A stretch of DNA of 59,789 nucleotides from Parabacteroides sp. ZJ-118 (GCF_011038785.1 NZ_JAAKDT010000015.1:1-59789), one strand, 5' to 3'. Shown: positions 43,208 through 53,243, numbered from the stretch's first letter. Translations and numbers: made by a program. Notes: generated by a model from the sequence alone, not told the origin.

Positions 43208-44736
43208 GACAGCTGATCGTAGGATGGTTGCTGCTACTCGTGATCCCTATAAATGCCCAGAATGGCAACGTACTGGGACAGATCATACGATTGCCTAAAT
43301 CAAAAGGAAATATCTACCAATTGTTGGGACTCGTCACGGAACGTTCCGGCTATCTTTTCATATACGACAGTAAGATTATCGATAATGAACAAATGACATC
43401 GATAAAGGGTGGAGACTATACGATACAAGAAGCTATATACGCAATTACCGGTAATAAAAATCTGGCGATCCGTGCGATAGAGAACCATCTCCTACTTTAT
43501 GTGCCGGAAAATCCTCCCGCTCCTAGAAGCGCATCCGTAACTCCCGATTCCATACAAACCTATTTCACGATAGAAGGTTCTTTGCAGGATCAATACACCC
43601 ATGAGCCCATCGCATTCGGATCGGTAGGAATCGGCGAGGCCGCTATCGGTACCATCACCAACCTGAACGGAGAGTTTCGATTGAAATTACCGGACTCACT
43701 CCGGCTATCCCAGGTACGTTTCTCCCATATAGGCTATCTTCCCCAAGAAATAAATAGCCGGGAGTTGATAGATAAACATACCATCTTATCCCTAGAGCCT
43801 AAAATAGTCTCCATCCAAGAAGTTATCGTGCGCCTAGCCAATCCAAAACGCTTATTACAGGGGATGTTGGACGAGAGGAGGAACAATTATTCCCAGCACC
43901 CAATTTACCTTACTACATTTTACAGAGAAGGCATTGAACGTAAAAAAGGACTCGTAGGACTAACCGAGGCTGTTTTCAAGATATATAAAGCATCTTATCA
44001 CAGCAATGCCTTGGCCGATCAAGTGAAACTACTAAAGATGCGCCGCATCAGTAACGAGCTGGAAAAAGACACGTTGATCACGAAAATGAAGTCAGGTATC
44101 TACTCCTGCCTTGTCTTGGACTTGATGAAACAATTACCAGAGTTTCTAGATCCTGGCCCAGATTCACCCTATACATACGCCCATACCGACATCACGGTAG
44201 TAGATGATCGACTTGCTAACGTCATCTCTTTCGAGCAACAAAAGAACATCCATGAACCGCTTTACCGAGGACAGATATATATCGACACCGAAAATAATGC
44301 CTTATTAAGGGTGGACTTTGAGGTTAATCCCCAATATATCGAGCAGGCGGCCGGAATGTTCGTCGAGAGAAAAAGCCGGAATTTACGGATCACGCCCCGG
44401 AAAGTAACCTACACGGTCTCTTACAAACAATGGAATGGCACCTATTACATTAACCATATTCGGGGAGACCTGCACTTTAAAATTAAAAAAAGAAGACAAC
44501 TTTTTAACACAAATATTTTACATACTTGGTTCGAGATGGTTACCTGTAAGATAGATACAGCCAACGCAAACCGCTTCTCACGCATTGAAGTCCTTCCTAC
44601 CCACACGGTTTTCTCGGATACTCACTTCAACTACGACGAAGGTTTCTGGGGAGATTTTAACGTAATATTACCCGAAGAGAAGCTGAATGAAGCTATTAGC
44701 AGAATCACCTCAAAGATAGAGGAAACAAACCACTAA
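43186..44736 (+). CDS. STN-domain signalling protein without a TonB-receptor barrel
   Basis: The 516-residue exported protein has a signal peptide (LRQLIVGWLLLLVIPINAQ), an STN secretin/TonB N-terminal domain (about 30-110: LLGLVTERSGYLFIYDSKII, NLAIRAIENHLLLYV), a CarboxypepD_reg-like domain (about 128-200), and the same C-terminal domain as the protein at 40462-41727 (TTFYREGIERKKGLVGLTEA, EGFWGDFNVILPEEKLNEAI). In the usual Bacteroidetes arrangement the STN domain is part of a SusC-type transporter and signals to FecR; here the transporter is missing. The start overlaps fecR by 22 nt and is followed by a terminator. Confidence 0.85.
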   Translation: MDDFRTLRQLIVGWLLLLVIPINAQNGNVLGQIIRLPKSKGNIYQLLGLVTERSGYLFIYDSKIIDNEQMTSIKGGDYTIQEAIYAITGNKNLAIRAIENHLLLYVPENPPAPRSASVTPDSIQTYFTIEGSLQDQYTHEPIAFGSVGIGEAAIGTITNLNGEFRLKLPDSLRLSQVRFSHIGYLPQEINSRELIDKHTILSLEPKIVSIQEVIVRLANPKRLLQGMLDERRNNYSQHPIYLTTFYREGIERKKGLVGLTEAVFKIYKASYHSNALADQVKLLKMRRISNELEKDTLITKMKSGIYSCLVLDLMKQLPEFLDPGPDSPYTYAHTDITVVDDRLANVISFEQQKNIHEPLYRGQIYIDTENNALLRVDFEVNPQYIEQAAGMFVERKSRNLRITPRKVTYTVSYKQWNGTYYINHIRGDLHFKIKKRRQLFNTNILHTWFEMVTCKIDTANANRFSRIEVLPTHTVFSDTHFNYDEGFWGDFNVILPEEKLNEAISRITSKIEETNH

Positions 44737-44749
44737 TCCCCTGAAAATC

Positions 44750-44783
44750 ATAAAGAGAGCCTTTTCGCAAAGGTTCTCTTTAT
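44750..44783. terminator. Bidirectional terminator
   Basis: TAAAGAGA-CCTTT and AAAGG-TCTCTTTA form a stem with one internal mismatch pair around TCGC. It ends the ECF/FecR/STN operon and could also end a leftward transcript from the promoter at 44840-44871. Confidence 0.8.
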
Positions 44784-44832
44784 AGGTTTTAATAGGTATT
44801 AGTCTTTAAGGCAAAAAGATTGTTTAGGTTAT
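44784..44832 (-). ncRNA. Candidate small RNA (promoter plus terminator, no ORF)
   Basis: A consensus promoter (44840-44871) directed leftward would start transcription near 44832. The transcript would reach the bidirectional terminator hairpin (44783-44750) after about 50 nt, giving an RNA of roughly 80-90 nt including the hairpin. The body has no ORF. Existence is inferred from signals only. Confidence 0.35.
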
Positions 44833-44839
44833 CTGCGTG

Positions 44840-44871
44840 CAAAGGTGAGCTAATTAATATTATTGAGCAAA
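44840..44871 (-). promoter_or_regulatory. Promoter-like signal directed leftward from the intergenic region
   Basis: On the minus strand TTTG (44868-44871) is followed after 20 nt by CACCTTTG (44840-44847), one mismatch from TAnnTTTG. Confidence 0.5.
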
Positions 44872-44945
44872 TAAAAAAATATATTGTACAACACATTTTT
44901 TAAGTTTATCGAAATTTCCTTGCAGCTTGTGTTACTTTTTAACAA

Positions 44946-46235
44946 TTACAGACTCCAATAGATCATCTGATGGATGTTGCCTCGATAGACTCCTTTCACG
45001 TCTGCCAACACGGCATGTTCGTTCGTGATCGACAGAAAATAGGATTCATCCAGCTTCAAATAAGCAGTATGAGCGACAGCTACCACTACCGCGTCATATT
45101 TCTTCCCGGGCTTCTCTACCAACCGGATACCGTACTCTTGCAATACTTCCGAGGGAGAAGCGAACGGATCCATCACATCAACCTCGGCTCCAAAGTCCTT
45201 AAACTCATTGATAATATCGGCTACTTTCGAGTTACGTATATCCGATACGTTTTCCTTGAAAGTCATACCCATCACCAGCACATGCGCCCCTAGGATATTT
45301 TTCCCTTGCGAGATAATCTTTTTCACGACCTTCTTTCCGATATACCGCCCCATAGAATCGTTCACGTAGCGACCGGAATTGATCATCTTCGTGTGATATT
45401 GCAATTCTTTGGCTTTATGCACCAGATAGTAAGGATCCACCCCTATACAATGCCCTCCAACCAATCCGGGAGAGAAAGGCAAGAAATTCCATTTCGTTCC
45501 GGCGGCTTTCAAGACATCAAATGTATTTACCCCCATTCGATCGAAAATAATGGAAAGCTCGTTCATCAGGGCTATATTCACGTCACGTTGGGTATTTTCG
45601 ATAATCTTGGCAGCTTCGGCTACCTTGATACTAGGTGCACGGTGCAGCCCCGCTCGAACGACCAGCGTATAAACTTCCGATATCGTTTCCAAAGCCTCGG
45701 CATCGCAACCGGAAACGATCTTCACAGTATTCACCAAGGTATGCACCTTATCACCCGGATTGATTCGTTCCGGTGAGTACCCAACCTTAAACTCCTTTCC
45801 TACTCTCAACCCTGAAACTTCCTCCAAGATCGGGATGCAATCCTCTTCCGTACATCCCGGATATACGGTAGATTCGTATACCACGTAATCGCCCTGTTTC
45901 AAGACTTTGCCTACCGTGCGGGTCGCACCCATCAAAGGGGATAGATCCGGCTCGTTATGGCTGTCTATCGGAGTAGGAACAGCTATCACGAAAAAGGAAG
46001 CCTCCCTCAACTGCTCTATAGAAGAAGTAAATATGATATCTTTATGTTCAAACACCTCGGCGGGAAGTTCCCCACACGGATCAATACCGTTCCGAAGCTT
46101 GTCCAAGCGATCCTCGTTGATATCAAATCCGATAACAGAAACATATTTAGCGAATTCCATCGCGATAGGAAGCCCGACATATCCTAGTCCGATCAGGGCG
46201 AGTTTCGTTTGTTTATCTAGTAACTTTGTATACAT
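44946..46235 (-). CDS. UDP-N-acetylhexosamine 6-dehydrogenase (WbpO/VipA type)
   Basis: The 429-residue NAD-dependent dehydrogenase oxidises C6 of a UDP-sugar to the uronate in two steps. It has the NAD motif ALIGLGYVGLPIAMEFAKY, the thiohemiacetal cysteine C263 in GGHCIGVDPYYLVHKA, and the C-terminal domain from about residue 315 (HVLVMGMTFKENVSDIRNSK). The sequence is closest in feel to UDP-GalNAc/UDP-ManNAc dehydrogenases used for capsular aminouronic acids; the exact sugar is not settled. It lies 101 nt after the TolC gene on the same strand, but its function suggests an independent unit. Confidence 0.92.
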   Translation of the reverse strand: MYTKLLDKQTKLALIGLGYVGLPIAMEFAKYVSVIGFDINEDRLDKLRNGIDPCGELPAEVFEHKDIIFTSSIEQLREASFFVIAVPTPIDSHNEPDLSPLMGATRTVGKVLKQGDYVVYESTVYPGCTEEDCIPILEEVSGLRVGKEFKVGYSPERINPGDKVHTLVNTVKIVSGCDAEALETISEVYTLVVRAGLHRAPSIKVAEAAKIIENTQRDVNIALMNELSIIFDRMGVNTFDVLKAAGTKWNFLPFSPGLVGGHCIGVDPYYLVHKAKELQYHTKMINSGRYVNDSMGRYIGKKVVKKIISQGKNILGAHVLVMGMTFKENVSDIRNSKVADIINEFKDFGAEVDVMDPFASPSEVLQEYGIRLVEKPGKKYDAVVVAVAHTAYLKLDESYFLSITNEHAVLADVKGVYRGNIHQMIYWSL

Positions 46236-46336
46236 CTTATTATTTCATCATTCTATACTTAAAGAGTCAGGATTCCGAGGAGTGCCCAAACAGACGAGAT
46301 TGTATGCAAGTGTAGCAATCTTCAGATATGCTTCTT

Positions 46337-47629
46337 TTACTGCAAACGACGGATACCTATAGCCTTGTTATATTGGGCTAAAGAAACCTTTTGCTGATAC
46401 CAAGTCTGGATCAAGTTTCTGTAAGACTGAATCCATGACAATTGGGCAGAGAGTACGTCCAAGATCGGAAGTTTACCCTCGTTGTAGCTGAAGGTGTTCA
46501 AGTCGAGGTTCTCCTCGGCAATCTTACAAGCCTCTTCCGCAACGGTAATTTGTTTCGTATACTCGGTGAGGCTTGTCCATGCGTTCGCGACCTCTTGAGC
46601 GATCTTGTCTCGCGTATTATCCAAGGCGTATTCCTTACTACGAAGGATAGCCTTCTGGGAATTTACCTCCTTGAAACGGGCACCCCAACGGAACAAAGGT
46701 ATCTTCAAGGAAGCGAAGACGGCCGGGGTCCACAGCTGGTCCGAACCTTTCACGTTCAACATCGGAGTACCCCAAGTGCCTTGAAAACCGATCGCCAAAG
46801 ACGGGTTATATTTCGCTTTCGACAAATTGATCTGTCTCTTTTGATACGCTATATTCAACTCGGAAATAGCATAGTCCGGACGGTTCCGAAGAGCTATATC
46901 CTCTCCTACCTGCAATGGCAAGGCCAAATAGGTCGTAATGGAATCTTCCACCTCGATCGGATCTAGCGGAGACACGCCCATCAATGAGTTCAGATTCTGC
47001 AACGCAATCTGATACTCCTTATATGCCGAGCTTTTACTCAATTCCGCTTCTTTCAGGCGGGACTCCACTTGCAATAAATCGGTCTTGCTGATCTGGCCGT
47101 CATTAAAACGGATCGTCAACACGTTCGCCAGCTCTCCGACAATGTCTACATACTGACACATCACATCGTACATACCTTTACGGGCGGCGGCCGTCCAATA
47201 GTTCAAATCGGCGGAATAAACGATATTATCCGTTGTCAATTCCTCTGCTTGCTCGGTGATCTTGCCTTGTACCTGAGCAGCCTTATAGTTATTATAGATC
47301 TGTCCACCCGCATAGATAGGCTGACTCACCGTAGCGCCTAGGCTATACGTATTATGGTCCATCTCAACGGACATGCCCGGTCCGAAATCCAAATCATATT
47401 TATTGATCCGATACTGATAGCTACCGGAGAAGTCCACCGAAGGGAAAAAACCGGTTTTAGCGGCCTTGATCGCATGCTGCATAGCGATACGCTCCTCAGA
47501 GCTTTGCTTGATCTGGCGGCTGTATTCAAGGACCCGTTCCTTATATTCCACAGCCGAGAGCCGAATGTCCTGCGCCTTAGCGGACAAGGCGCCCAACAAT
47601 AAACAACCTATGATTATTTTATCTCTCAT
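46337..47629 (-). CDS. TolC-family outer membrane efflux protein
   Basis: The 430-residue protein has a signal peptide (IIIGCLLLGALSAKA) and the two long helical-hairpin repeats of the outer membrane efflux family (SVDFSGSYQYRINKYDLDFG, NYKAAQVQGKITEQAEELTT, LNLNTFSYNEGKLPILDVL). It should make the outer-membrane channel of the RND pump encoded 5 nt upstream. The genes run adaptor-pump-channel in one operon. Confidence 0.93.
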   Translation of the reverse strand: MRDKIIIGCLLLGALSAKAQDIRLSAVEYKERVLEYSRQIKQSSEERIAMQHAIKAAKTGFFPSVDFSGSYQYRINKYDLDFGPGMSVEMDHNTYSLGATVSQPIYAGGQIYNNYKAAQVQGKITEQAEELTTDNIVYSADLNYWTAAARKGMYDVMCQYVDIVGELANVLTIRFNDGQISKTDLLQVESRLKEAELSKSSAYKEYQIALQNLNSLMGVSPLDPIEVEDSITTYLALPLQVGEDIALRNRPDYAISELNIAYQKRQINLSKAKYNPSLAIGFQGTWGTPMLNVKGSDQLWTPAVFASLKIPLFRWGARFKEVNSQKAILRSKEYALDNTRDKIAQEVANAWTSLTEYTKQITVAEEACKIAEENLDLNTFSYNEGKLPILDVLSAQLSWIQSYRNLIQTWYQQKVSLAQYNKAIGIRRLQ

Positions 47630-47634
47630 ATCTT

Positions 47635-50600
47635 TTACTCTGATTTAATCTTAAAGAAAATACAATAAGTAACCGGAAGCACGAAAATCGTCAGAATCGT
47701 AGAAACGAACAGACCACCCATGATGGTAGCCGCCATACCGGCGAACATAGCGTCCCCCAATAACGGCAACATGCCTAAGATCGTCGTACCGGAGGCCATC
47801 GTCACCGGAACGATACGAGTTTTCGTCGCCTCTATCACGGCACTCACCGGAGACAAGCCTGCGTTCAATTGTAAGCCGATCTCGTCCACCAGTACGATCG
47901 CATTCTTGATATTCATACCGATCAAGCCCAACAGACCCAACATGGCAAAGAAATCGAGGGACTTACCGAATACCAACAATCCCAATACCACACCAATGAA
48001 GATCAACGGCAGCATCGCCATGATCAATACAGGTTTCCGGTAATATTTCGGGAATAAGAACAGCAAGGTGACATAAATCAAACCGAACATCAACGGGATA
48101 TTGGCAGCGATCGCCTTATTACCTTTATCCTGCTCGGATTGCTCGCCGAAATACGTCATCTTATATCCTTCCGGCACCTGAATCTCCTCCTGTACCTCTT
48201 TCCATAAATGACTGAAAGCAGCCATTGTATTGGTGCCGCGCTTCGGCTCACACTGCATAAGCATACACGGCTCACGGTTGAATCGTCTCACTACGTTAAA
48301 CTCATAATCCAGCGAGAAATCATCGATCACCTGCTCCACCTTCACCGAACGACCTTTCGTGCTGTAAACCGGCAAAGTCTTTATATCATTCAGACTGATC
48401 GAATCCTTATCCGCGTCTTTCAATAAGATCGGCATAAACACGTCGCCCTCACGATACTCACCCAGAGGTACGCCATTCGTAGCCGAACGCAAGGAATAAG
48501 CCACCTGTTGACGAGTAATACCCAGACGCAAACCTTTCTCTTGAGAATATAAAGGCTTCCATACCGGAACCTTGTTGCCCCAACTGTTGCGCACCTCCAT
48601 TACCTGATCATAATTCCGGGCGATCTCCTGCGTCTTTTGTGTCAAAGCGATCAAGGTATCCACGTTATCGCCGATAAAACCAATCTCAATCGCCGCATCT
48701 GGGACCGGAGACAAAGCAAATAAGGCCGAGCGAGTCAATATATTCGGGTAGTTAGCCACCATATAATCGTAAAACTTACCCTCCTCCACTTGCGCATCCT
48801 CCGGAGCTTGCGTCTCGATCAATACGTTCGCGAAGTTAGGCTTCGGGCCTACAGAGGAACTAGCCAGATAGTAACGTACCGGAGAACCTCCCAATGTAAA
48901 CGAGAATGATTTGATATTCGGATTCTTATTTAAATAATCTTCCTCTATTTTCTTAACATTCGCCTCTACGTCATAAATGCTGTATCCCTCTGGGAAGATC
49001 AAGTCCGCACGGAAATAGGGCTTGTTCATAATCGGGAAGAAACTTTGTGGCATGATACTCATTATAAACAGGGAAATGAACAGAGTAACCACTACCGAAG
49101 CAAGCGTGACATATCTACGCTTGATCAAGCGTCCCAACAACCTCTCGAACCTATGATACAGCTTCGTATCGTAAGGATCCTTATTCTCGCCCGGTTTTGC
49201 CTCTTTCAAGATAAAATTACCGAATGTGGTCGTTTGCGTCAAAGCCAAGATCCAACTCAATCCCAAAGACACCGCCAAGACGATAAACAACGGCTTCACG
49301 ATCTCGGCCACGGATGCCGGTGCCAAATACATCGGCAAGAAAGAACATACGGCGATAAACGTCGCGCCCAGCAACGCCCATTGCGGTTTGGTAGCGCCAT
49401 CAATCAATGCCTGATAACGGGAAAGTCCTCGCTTAATACCAATTTGGGCATTATCCGTCACCACGATCGCATTATCCACCAACATTCCCATGGCGATAAT
49501 AAAGGCCGCCAATGAGGTCCGGTTCAAGCCGACCCCCCAGATCAACATGATCAGCAAGGTACCCCCCACGGAGAAGAGCAACGAACTCCCCACCAACATT
49601 CCGGCACGAGATCCCATCACGATAAAGATGATCACGATCACGATCAACAGAGACTCGATCAAGTTCAAGATAAAACCATTGTTTGCCTCTTGCGCAATCT
49701 TATTTTCCGGATAGATAGCCTTCAAGTCCATACCGATAGGGAAAAGTTGCTCCATCTCTTTCAGATGATCCGTCACCACGTTGCCCACGGCCACCACGTC
49801 ATCTTTCGCTCCTGTAGCGACCCCGATCCCGATCGCACGCTTACCATCCACACGCATCAAGTTGGCGGGAGGATCCATATAGCCGCGTTCCACCGTAGCG
49901 ATATCACCTAGACGAACCTCACCGCCACTTTTCATCACGATCAACTGATCGCGTATATCTTGTATATCCTTATAGGTACCTTCGGTACGCAAACGCAACT
50001 GATAATTGCCCGTATTAATGTCTCCAGTATTCACCAACAGGTTCTGTGTTTGCATCACCTGCTGAATGGCGTTTGGGTCAATACCCAGGTTCGCCAATTT
50101 CGGGACAGAAATCCTTACGTTGACAACTTGTGTCTGCTCGCCGAACAAATAAACCTTTTGCACGCCCGGCACCGGGGATAACTCAGTCTTGATCTTTTGT
50201 GCCCAATCACGTAACTCATCATACGTATAACCCTCGTCCGCCGTCAAGGCATAATAAATACCGAACACATCACCGAAGTCATCATTGACGGATATCGAAG
50301 AAGCGCCAGACGGGAGGCGTGGCTGTATGTTCGCCACCTTGCGACGTAACTCATCCCACTTGACTGGCATATAATCCGGTGATAAAGTGGGCTGCAACTC
50401 TATCGTAATCTTAGACATACCGAAATAAGACTCAGACTTGATCTGGAACACATCTGACATGGCCTGAATCTCCCGCTCGATCGGTTCGGTCACCAGCTTC
50501 TCTACCTCTTGCGGAGTCGCTCCCGGATACTGGGTAACCAAAACCGCCGTCTTGATCACGAAGGGAGAATCTTCCTTCTTCGGCAATTTAAAGAAAGAAT

Positions 50601-50679
50601 ATATACCTCCTATCAGCACGACCGCTAGGAAAAAGTATATAATCTTCTGATTCTCTAAGGAATATTTTGGAATATTCAT
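47635..50679 (-). CDS. RND efflux transporter, inner-membrane pump subunit
   Basis: The 1014-residue protein has the AcrB/HAE-1 plan: first membrane segment at 10-30, a large periplasmic loop (about 35-335), six membrane segments, a second periplasmic loop (about 560-865) and a final set of segments. In the fourth membrane segment the proton-relay pair reads VDNAIVVTDN, with Asn where AcrB has its second Asp. This VDN form is common in a subgroup of Bacteroidota pumps. It exports drugs, solvents, fatty acids or metals by proton exchange; the substrate is not apparent. It lies 10 nt after the adaptor gene. Confidence 0.94.
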   Translation of the reverse strand: MNIPKYSLENQKIIYFFLAVVLIGGIYSFFKLPKKEDSPFVIKTAVLVTQYPGATPQEVEKLVTEPIEREIQAMSDVFQIKSESYFGMSKITIELQPTLSPDYMPVKWDELRRKVANIQPRLPSGASSISVNDDFGDVFGIYYALTADEGYTYDELRDWAQKIKTELSPVPGVQKVYLFGEQTQVVNVRISVPKLANLGIDPNAIQQVMQTQNLLVNTGDINTGNYQLRLRTEGTYKDIQDIRDQLIVMKSGGEVRLGDIATVERGYMDPPANLMRVDGKRAIGIGVATGAKDDVVAVGNVVTDHLKEMEQLFPIGMDLKAIYPENKIAQEANNGFILNLIESLLIVIVIIFIVMGSRAGMLVGSSLLFSVGGTLLIMLIWGVGLNRTSLAAFIIAMGMLVDNAIVVTDNAQIGIKRGLSRYQALIDGATKPQWALLGATFIAVCSFLPMYLAPASVAEIVKPLFIVLAVSLGLSWILALTQTTTFGNFILKEAKPGENKDPYDTKLYHRFERLLGRLIKRRYVTLASVVVTLFISLFIMSIMPQSFFPIMNKPYFRADLIFPEGYSIYDVEANVKKIEEDYLNKNPNIKSFSFTLGGSPVRYYLASSSVGPKPNFANVLIETQAPEDAQVEEGKFYDYMVANYPNILTRSALFALSPVPDAAIEIGFIGDNVDTLIALTQKTQEIARNYDQVMEVRNSWGNKVPVWKPLYSQEKGLRLGITRQQVAYSLRSATNGVPLGEYREGDVFMPILLKDADKDSISLNDIKTLPVYSTKGRSVKVEQVIDDFSLDYEFNVVRRFNREPCMLMQCEPKRGTNTMAAFSHLWKEVQEEIQVPEGYKMTYFGEQSEQDKGNKAIAANIPLMFGLIYVTLLFLFPKYYRKPVLIMAMLPLIFIGVVLGLLVFGKSLDFFAMLGLLGLIGMNIKNAIVLVDEIGLQLNAGLSPVSAVIEATKTRIVPVTMASGTTILGMLPLLGDAMFAGMAATIMGGLFVSTILTIFVLPVTYCIFFKIKSE

Positions 50680-50689
50680 TGTTTATCTC

Positions 50690-51739
50690 TTAATCTGTTA
50701 ATACTTTTACCTGTTGTCCGTCCACCAAACGAGTGGCTCCGGCTGAGACAACCTGTTCGCCGGGCCGCAAGCCATCCGTTACGACCACTCCATCCTTGCC
50801 GACCAGTATGGACTCGGTAATCTTGCGGCGCTCAACCTTTTGAGACTGTTTACTATAGACAAACACATACTTGTCGCTATTGGAATCGTCCACCACGACA
50901 GCGGCTAGCGGAACCAATACGGCGCCTTCCATGAAACTCTCGCTATCCACATTCAAGATCACACGGCAAGAGAAACCTACGGCTACCCTATATTTCTCCA
51001 AATTAAAGTTCGGATCGTCGATATACAAATATACGGGAATGCCAGAGCCATCGGGAGAGGCTTCCACGTATTCTTTCACCTTCGCCCTGAAGCGAACGCC
51101 CTTGTAATTATCGAATTCTACATAAACAGAATAGGGAGAAGAGAAGTAATTGATATTACCTTCAGGCATCGTAAACACGACCTGCAACTTATCCGGGTTG
51201 ATCAAGCAAACGATTCCTTGTCCGGCCTGTACCTTCTGGTAATTCTCTACGTATTTCTTCTGGATAAATCCATCGAACGGCGCGCGGAGCTTTGTCTGGT
51301 TCAATGTATTTTGCGCATACTCGAAGGCCGCCTTGGCATTTGAGTAAGAGGCTTCCGTTGACTCATACTCTTGTTTGGAGATGGCTTGTTTGGACAATAA
51401 TTTCTTCGCACGTTGCAATTGCGCCTCCGCTGTCTGGAAAGACGCTCTCTTCGCCTCATATTCCCATTTAAAATCCTGCGGATCGATTTCAGCTACGACC
51501 TGCCCCGTACGGACCTTCTGGCCTTCATCCACGTTTAATGAGATCAGCGGGCCGGACATCTTGAACGCCAAATCACTGAATTGATCAGACGATACCACTC
51601 CACTGAATGATTTCTCAACCCTATTCAGCGAAGTAACGTCCACCAATTTAACCGGACGAGGGCCTTGCTCCTTAACGGGTGGTTGACTACAGGAAACCAA
51701 TGCTGTCAAAACAAACACATGGATTAATTTTCCTTTCAT
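50690..51739 (-). CDS. RND efflux periplasmic adaptor subunit
   Basis: The 349-residue lipoprotein (signal ending LTALVSC) has the membrane-fusion-protein order: a biotinyl-lipoyl-like half (LNVDEGQKVRTGQVVAEIDP), a coiled-coil hairpin (about 95-165: AEAQLQRAKKLLSKQAISKQ), the second lipoyl half (TKLRAPFDGFIQKKYVENYQ), beta-barrel and membrane-proximal domains. It bridges pump and channel. The ATG at 51737-51739 (MKGKLIHVF) is chosen over one four codons upstream. It is first in the efflux operon; an imperfect -7 (TATATTTA) lies upstream. Confidence 0.94.
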   Translation of the reverse strand: MKGKLIHVFVLTALVSCSQPPVKEQGPRPVKLVDVTSLNRVEKSFSGVVSSDQFSDLAFKMSGPLISLNVDEGQKVRTGQVVAEIDPQDFKWEYEAKRASFQTAEAQLQRAKKLLSKQAISKQEYESTEASYSNAKAAFEYAQNTLNQTKLRAPFDGFIQKKYVENYQKVQAGQGIVCLINPDKLQVVFTMPEGNINYFSSPYSVYVEFDNYKGVRFRAKVKEYVEASPDGSGIPVYLYIDDPNFNLEKYRVAVGFSCRVILNVDSESFMEGAVLVPLAAVVVDDSNSDKYVFVYSKQSQKVERRKITESILVGKDGVVVTDGLRPGEQVVSAGATRLVDGQQVKVLTD

Positions 51740-51832
51740 GATAACTTGCATTTTGTTATTTAATTATAATTTCTTTTTCTTCACAGTAAATATAAAACAT
51801 TCTCGCCTAGAGATTGTTGAGAGTAACGTAGC

Positions 51833-52846
51833 TTAAAAAGACCAACTGCCATCATTCACGTACGCTTCCATCGGATTTTCTATCGAATCAGGCAAAGAAG
51901 GGAAAAAGTCAATTCCGGTAACCTTCTCTATACTATCGATAGGGATCATCATCGATTTCAACGGAGTCTTCCCATAGTCTTTATTATCAAACAGAAAACC
52001 CACCCCTCCCGGGTTACCATTCGTCATCGTACAGATTACCTTATAAAAACGCTTTGGGATTCCCACTCGGTTCTTTCCTAACCGTTTCAAGTCGTCCGTG
52101 ATCACCGGGCCGGTCACGATCAACAGGGAGCCATTCTCCTTCGCCCACAAACGAGCCTGTTCTTCCAGATCTTTCCAGATACCCCGGTTCAAGCCGGGCT
52201 TTTGCGGACAGATATTACTTAGGTAAAACGATTCCCGCATAGCCTTGACGGACCATTTCATATCGCCGGCAGGCGCCATATGTCCTCGGTCGTAGCCGGA
52301 GCGAGTATAATCCTCATTTGTGGCGGTAGCCCCTTTCACCATGGGATCCGAGACGAACTTATTAGACCGCTCGTTCTTCTTACTTGTTGCCTCTTTCGAG
52401 GTCAGCGCATAGGCTACCCAGTTGGCGATCCTATAATCGGAATTATAAGAAACCGTGTAGCCTTCGTGCTTTATAACCTGTTCTTTTTGTTTATTCTTTA
52501 GCCTCGGTATCTCAGCTCCCTCCTGAAAAGTATAGGCGGAGATTCCTTTTGGGGGACTCGTCGCTTGCTTGTTTTTCGTCGCCTGTGCGGCTTTCTTACC
52601 CGAAGTTCCGGAACCGCCCTTATCCGAGATCTTCGGACGGGCTATTGTCTCCGATCGATCCTGTTTCTTCTCTACGGGCCGTGTCTTAGATACCGGATAA
52701 AACCAATCATAAATAAATAACACACCAATAAAGCAAACAACTACCGCGAAAGCGCCAAGAAGCGTCTTCTTTATGGAGGACATGAACAACGATGCCTGCC
52801 TCTTCTTGCTTTTTCGGAGTTGAGGCTTACCTCTCTTTTTTGCCAT
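51833..52846 (-). CDS. Membrane-anchored DNA/RNA non-specific endonuclease (NUC1 family)
   Basis: The 337-residue protein has a basic N-terminus (KKRGKPQLRKSKKRQ), one membrane segment (about 30-50: TLLGAFAVVVCFIGVLFIYD), a low-complexity linker, and a C-terminal endonuclease_NS domain (about 125-330). The catalytic motif DRGHMAPAGD (H189) is intact, with the metal-binding Asn in FYLSNICPQ. Topology places the nuclease outside the cytoplasm, consistent with nucleic acid scavenging or defence against incoming DNA. The ATG at 52844-52846 (MAKKRG) is chosen over one 14 codons upstream. Confidence 0.9.
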   Translation of the reverse strand: MAKKRGKPQLRKSKKRQASLFMSSIKKTLLGAFAVVVCFIGVLFIYDWFYPVSKTRPVEKKQDRSETIARPKISDKGGSGTSGKKAAQATKNKQATSPPKGISAYTFQEGAEIPRLKNKQKEQVIKHEGYTVSYNSDYRIANWVAYALTSKEATSKKNERSNKFVSDPMVKGATATNEDYTRSGYDRGHMAPAGDMKWSVKAMRESFYLSNICPQKPGLNRGIWKDLEEQARLWAKENGSLLIVTGPVITDDLKRLGKNRVGIPKRFYKVICTMTNGNPGGVGFLFDNKDYGKTPLKSMMIPIDSIEKVTGIDFFPSLPDSIENPMEAYVNDGSWSF

Positions 52847-53243
52847 ACCTAAAAACTTCCTCTTCTTAACCTTTCGTATCGGGCACAAAAGTAGATAAAT
52901 CCAGCATGTTATACAACACTACCCTAGGATAGTATTGGTCTCGATTACTATAAAAGACGGCTTAATTTAATGCGGTCTCTTTCCAAATCATACTTTCTGT
53001 AAATATTTACCGCTTTATGCATGAGAGTTTTCGTATGGTCTTATACCCCTGTTCATCCTTGGCTTCGGTATTCCGGTAGCTTCTCTAAATGCGTTCATCC
53101 GAGTGTCACATTCCAACTTCAGTAAACATACAAAAACGAGTTAACCATTTTCAGGAACAGACAGCTGGCGGGTCACTGTTTTATGTACACAAGTAGAATG
53201 CACCTTATTGATTAGGCTTGTGCTTTGGTTTTTCCTTTGTTAA
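52847..53243. other. Gap of about 400 nt without a recognisable gene
   Basis: This AT-rich stretch between the divergent nuclease and ettA genes shows no ORF above about 40 codons, no strong hairpin and no tRNA fold. It presumably holds the nuclease promoter, which I could not place. A long ettA leader does not account for it, because the ettA promoter lies to its right. Confidence 0.5.
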
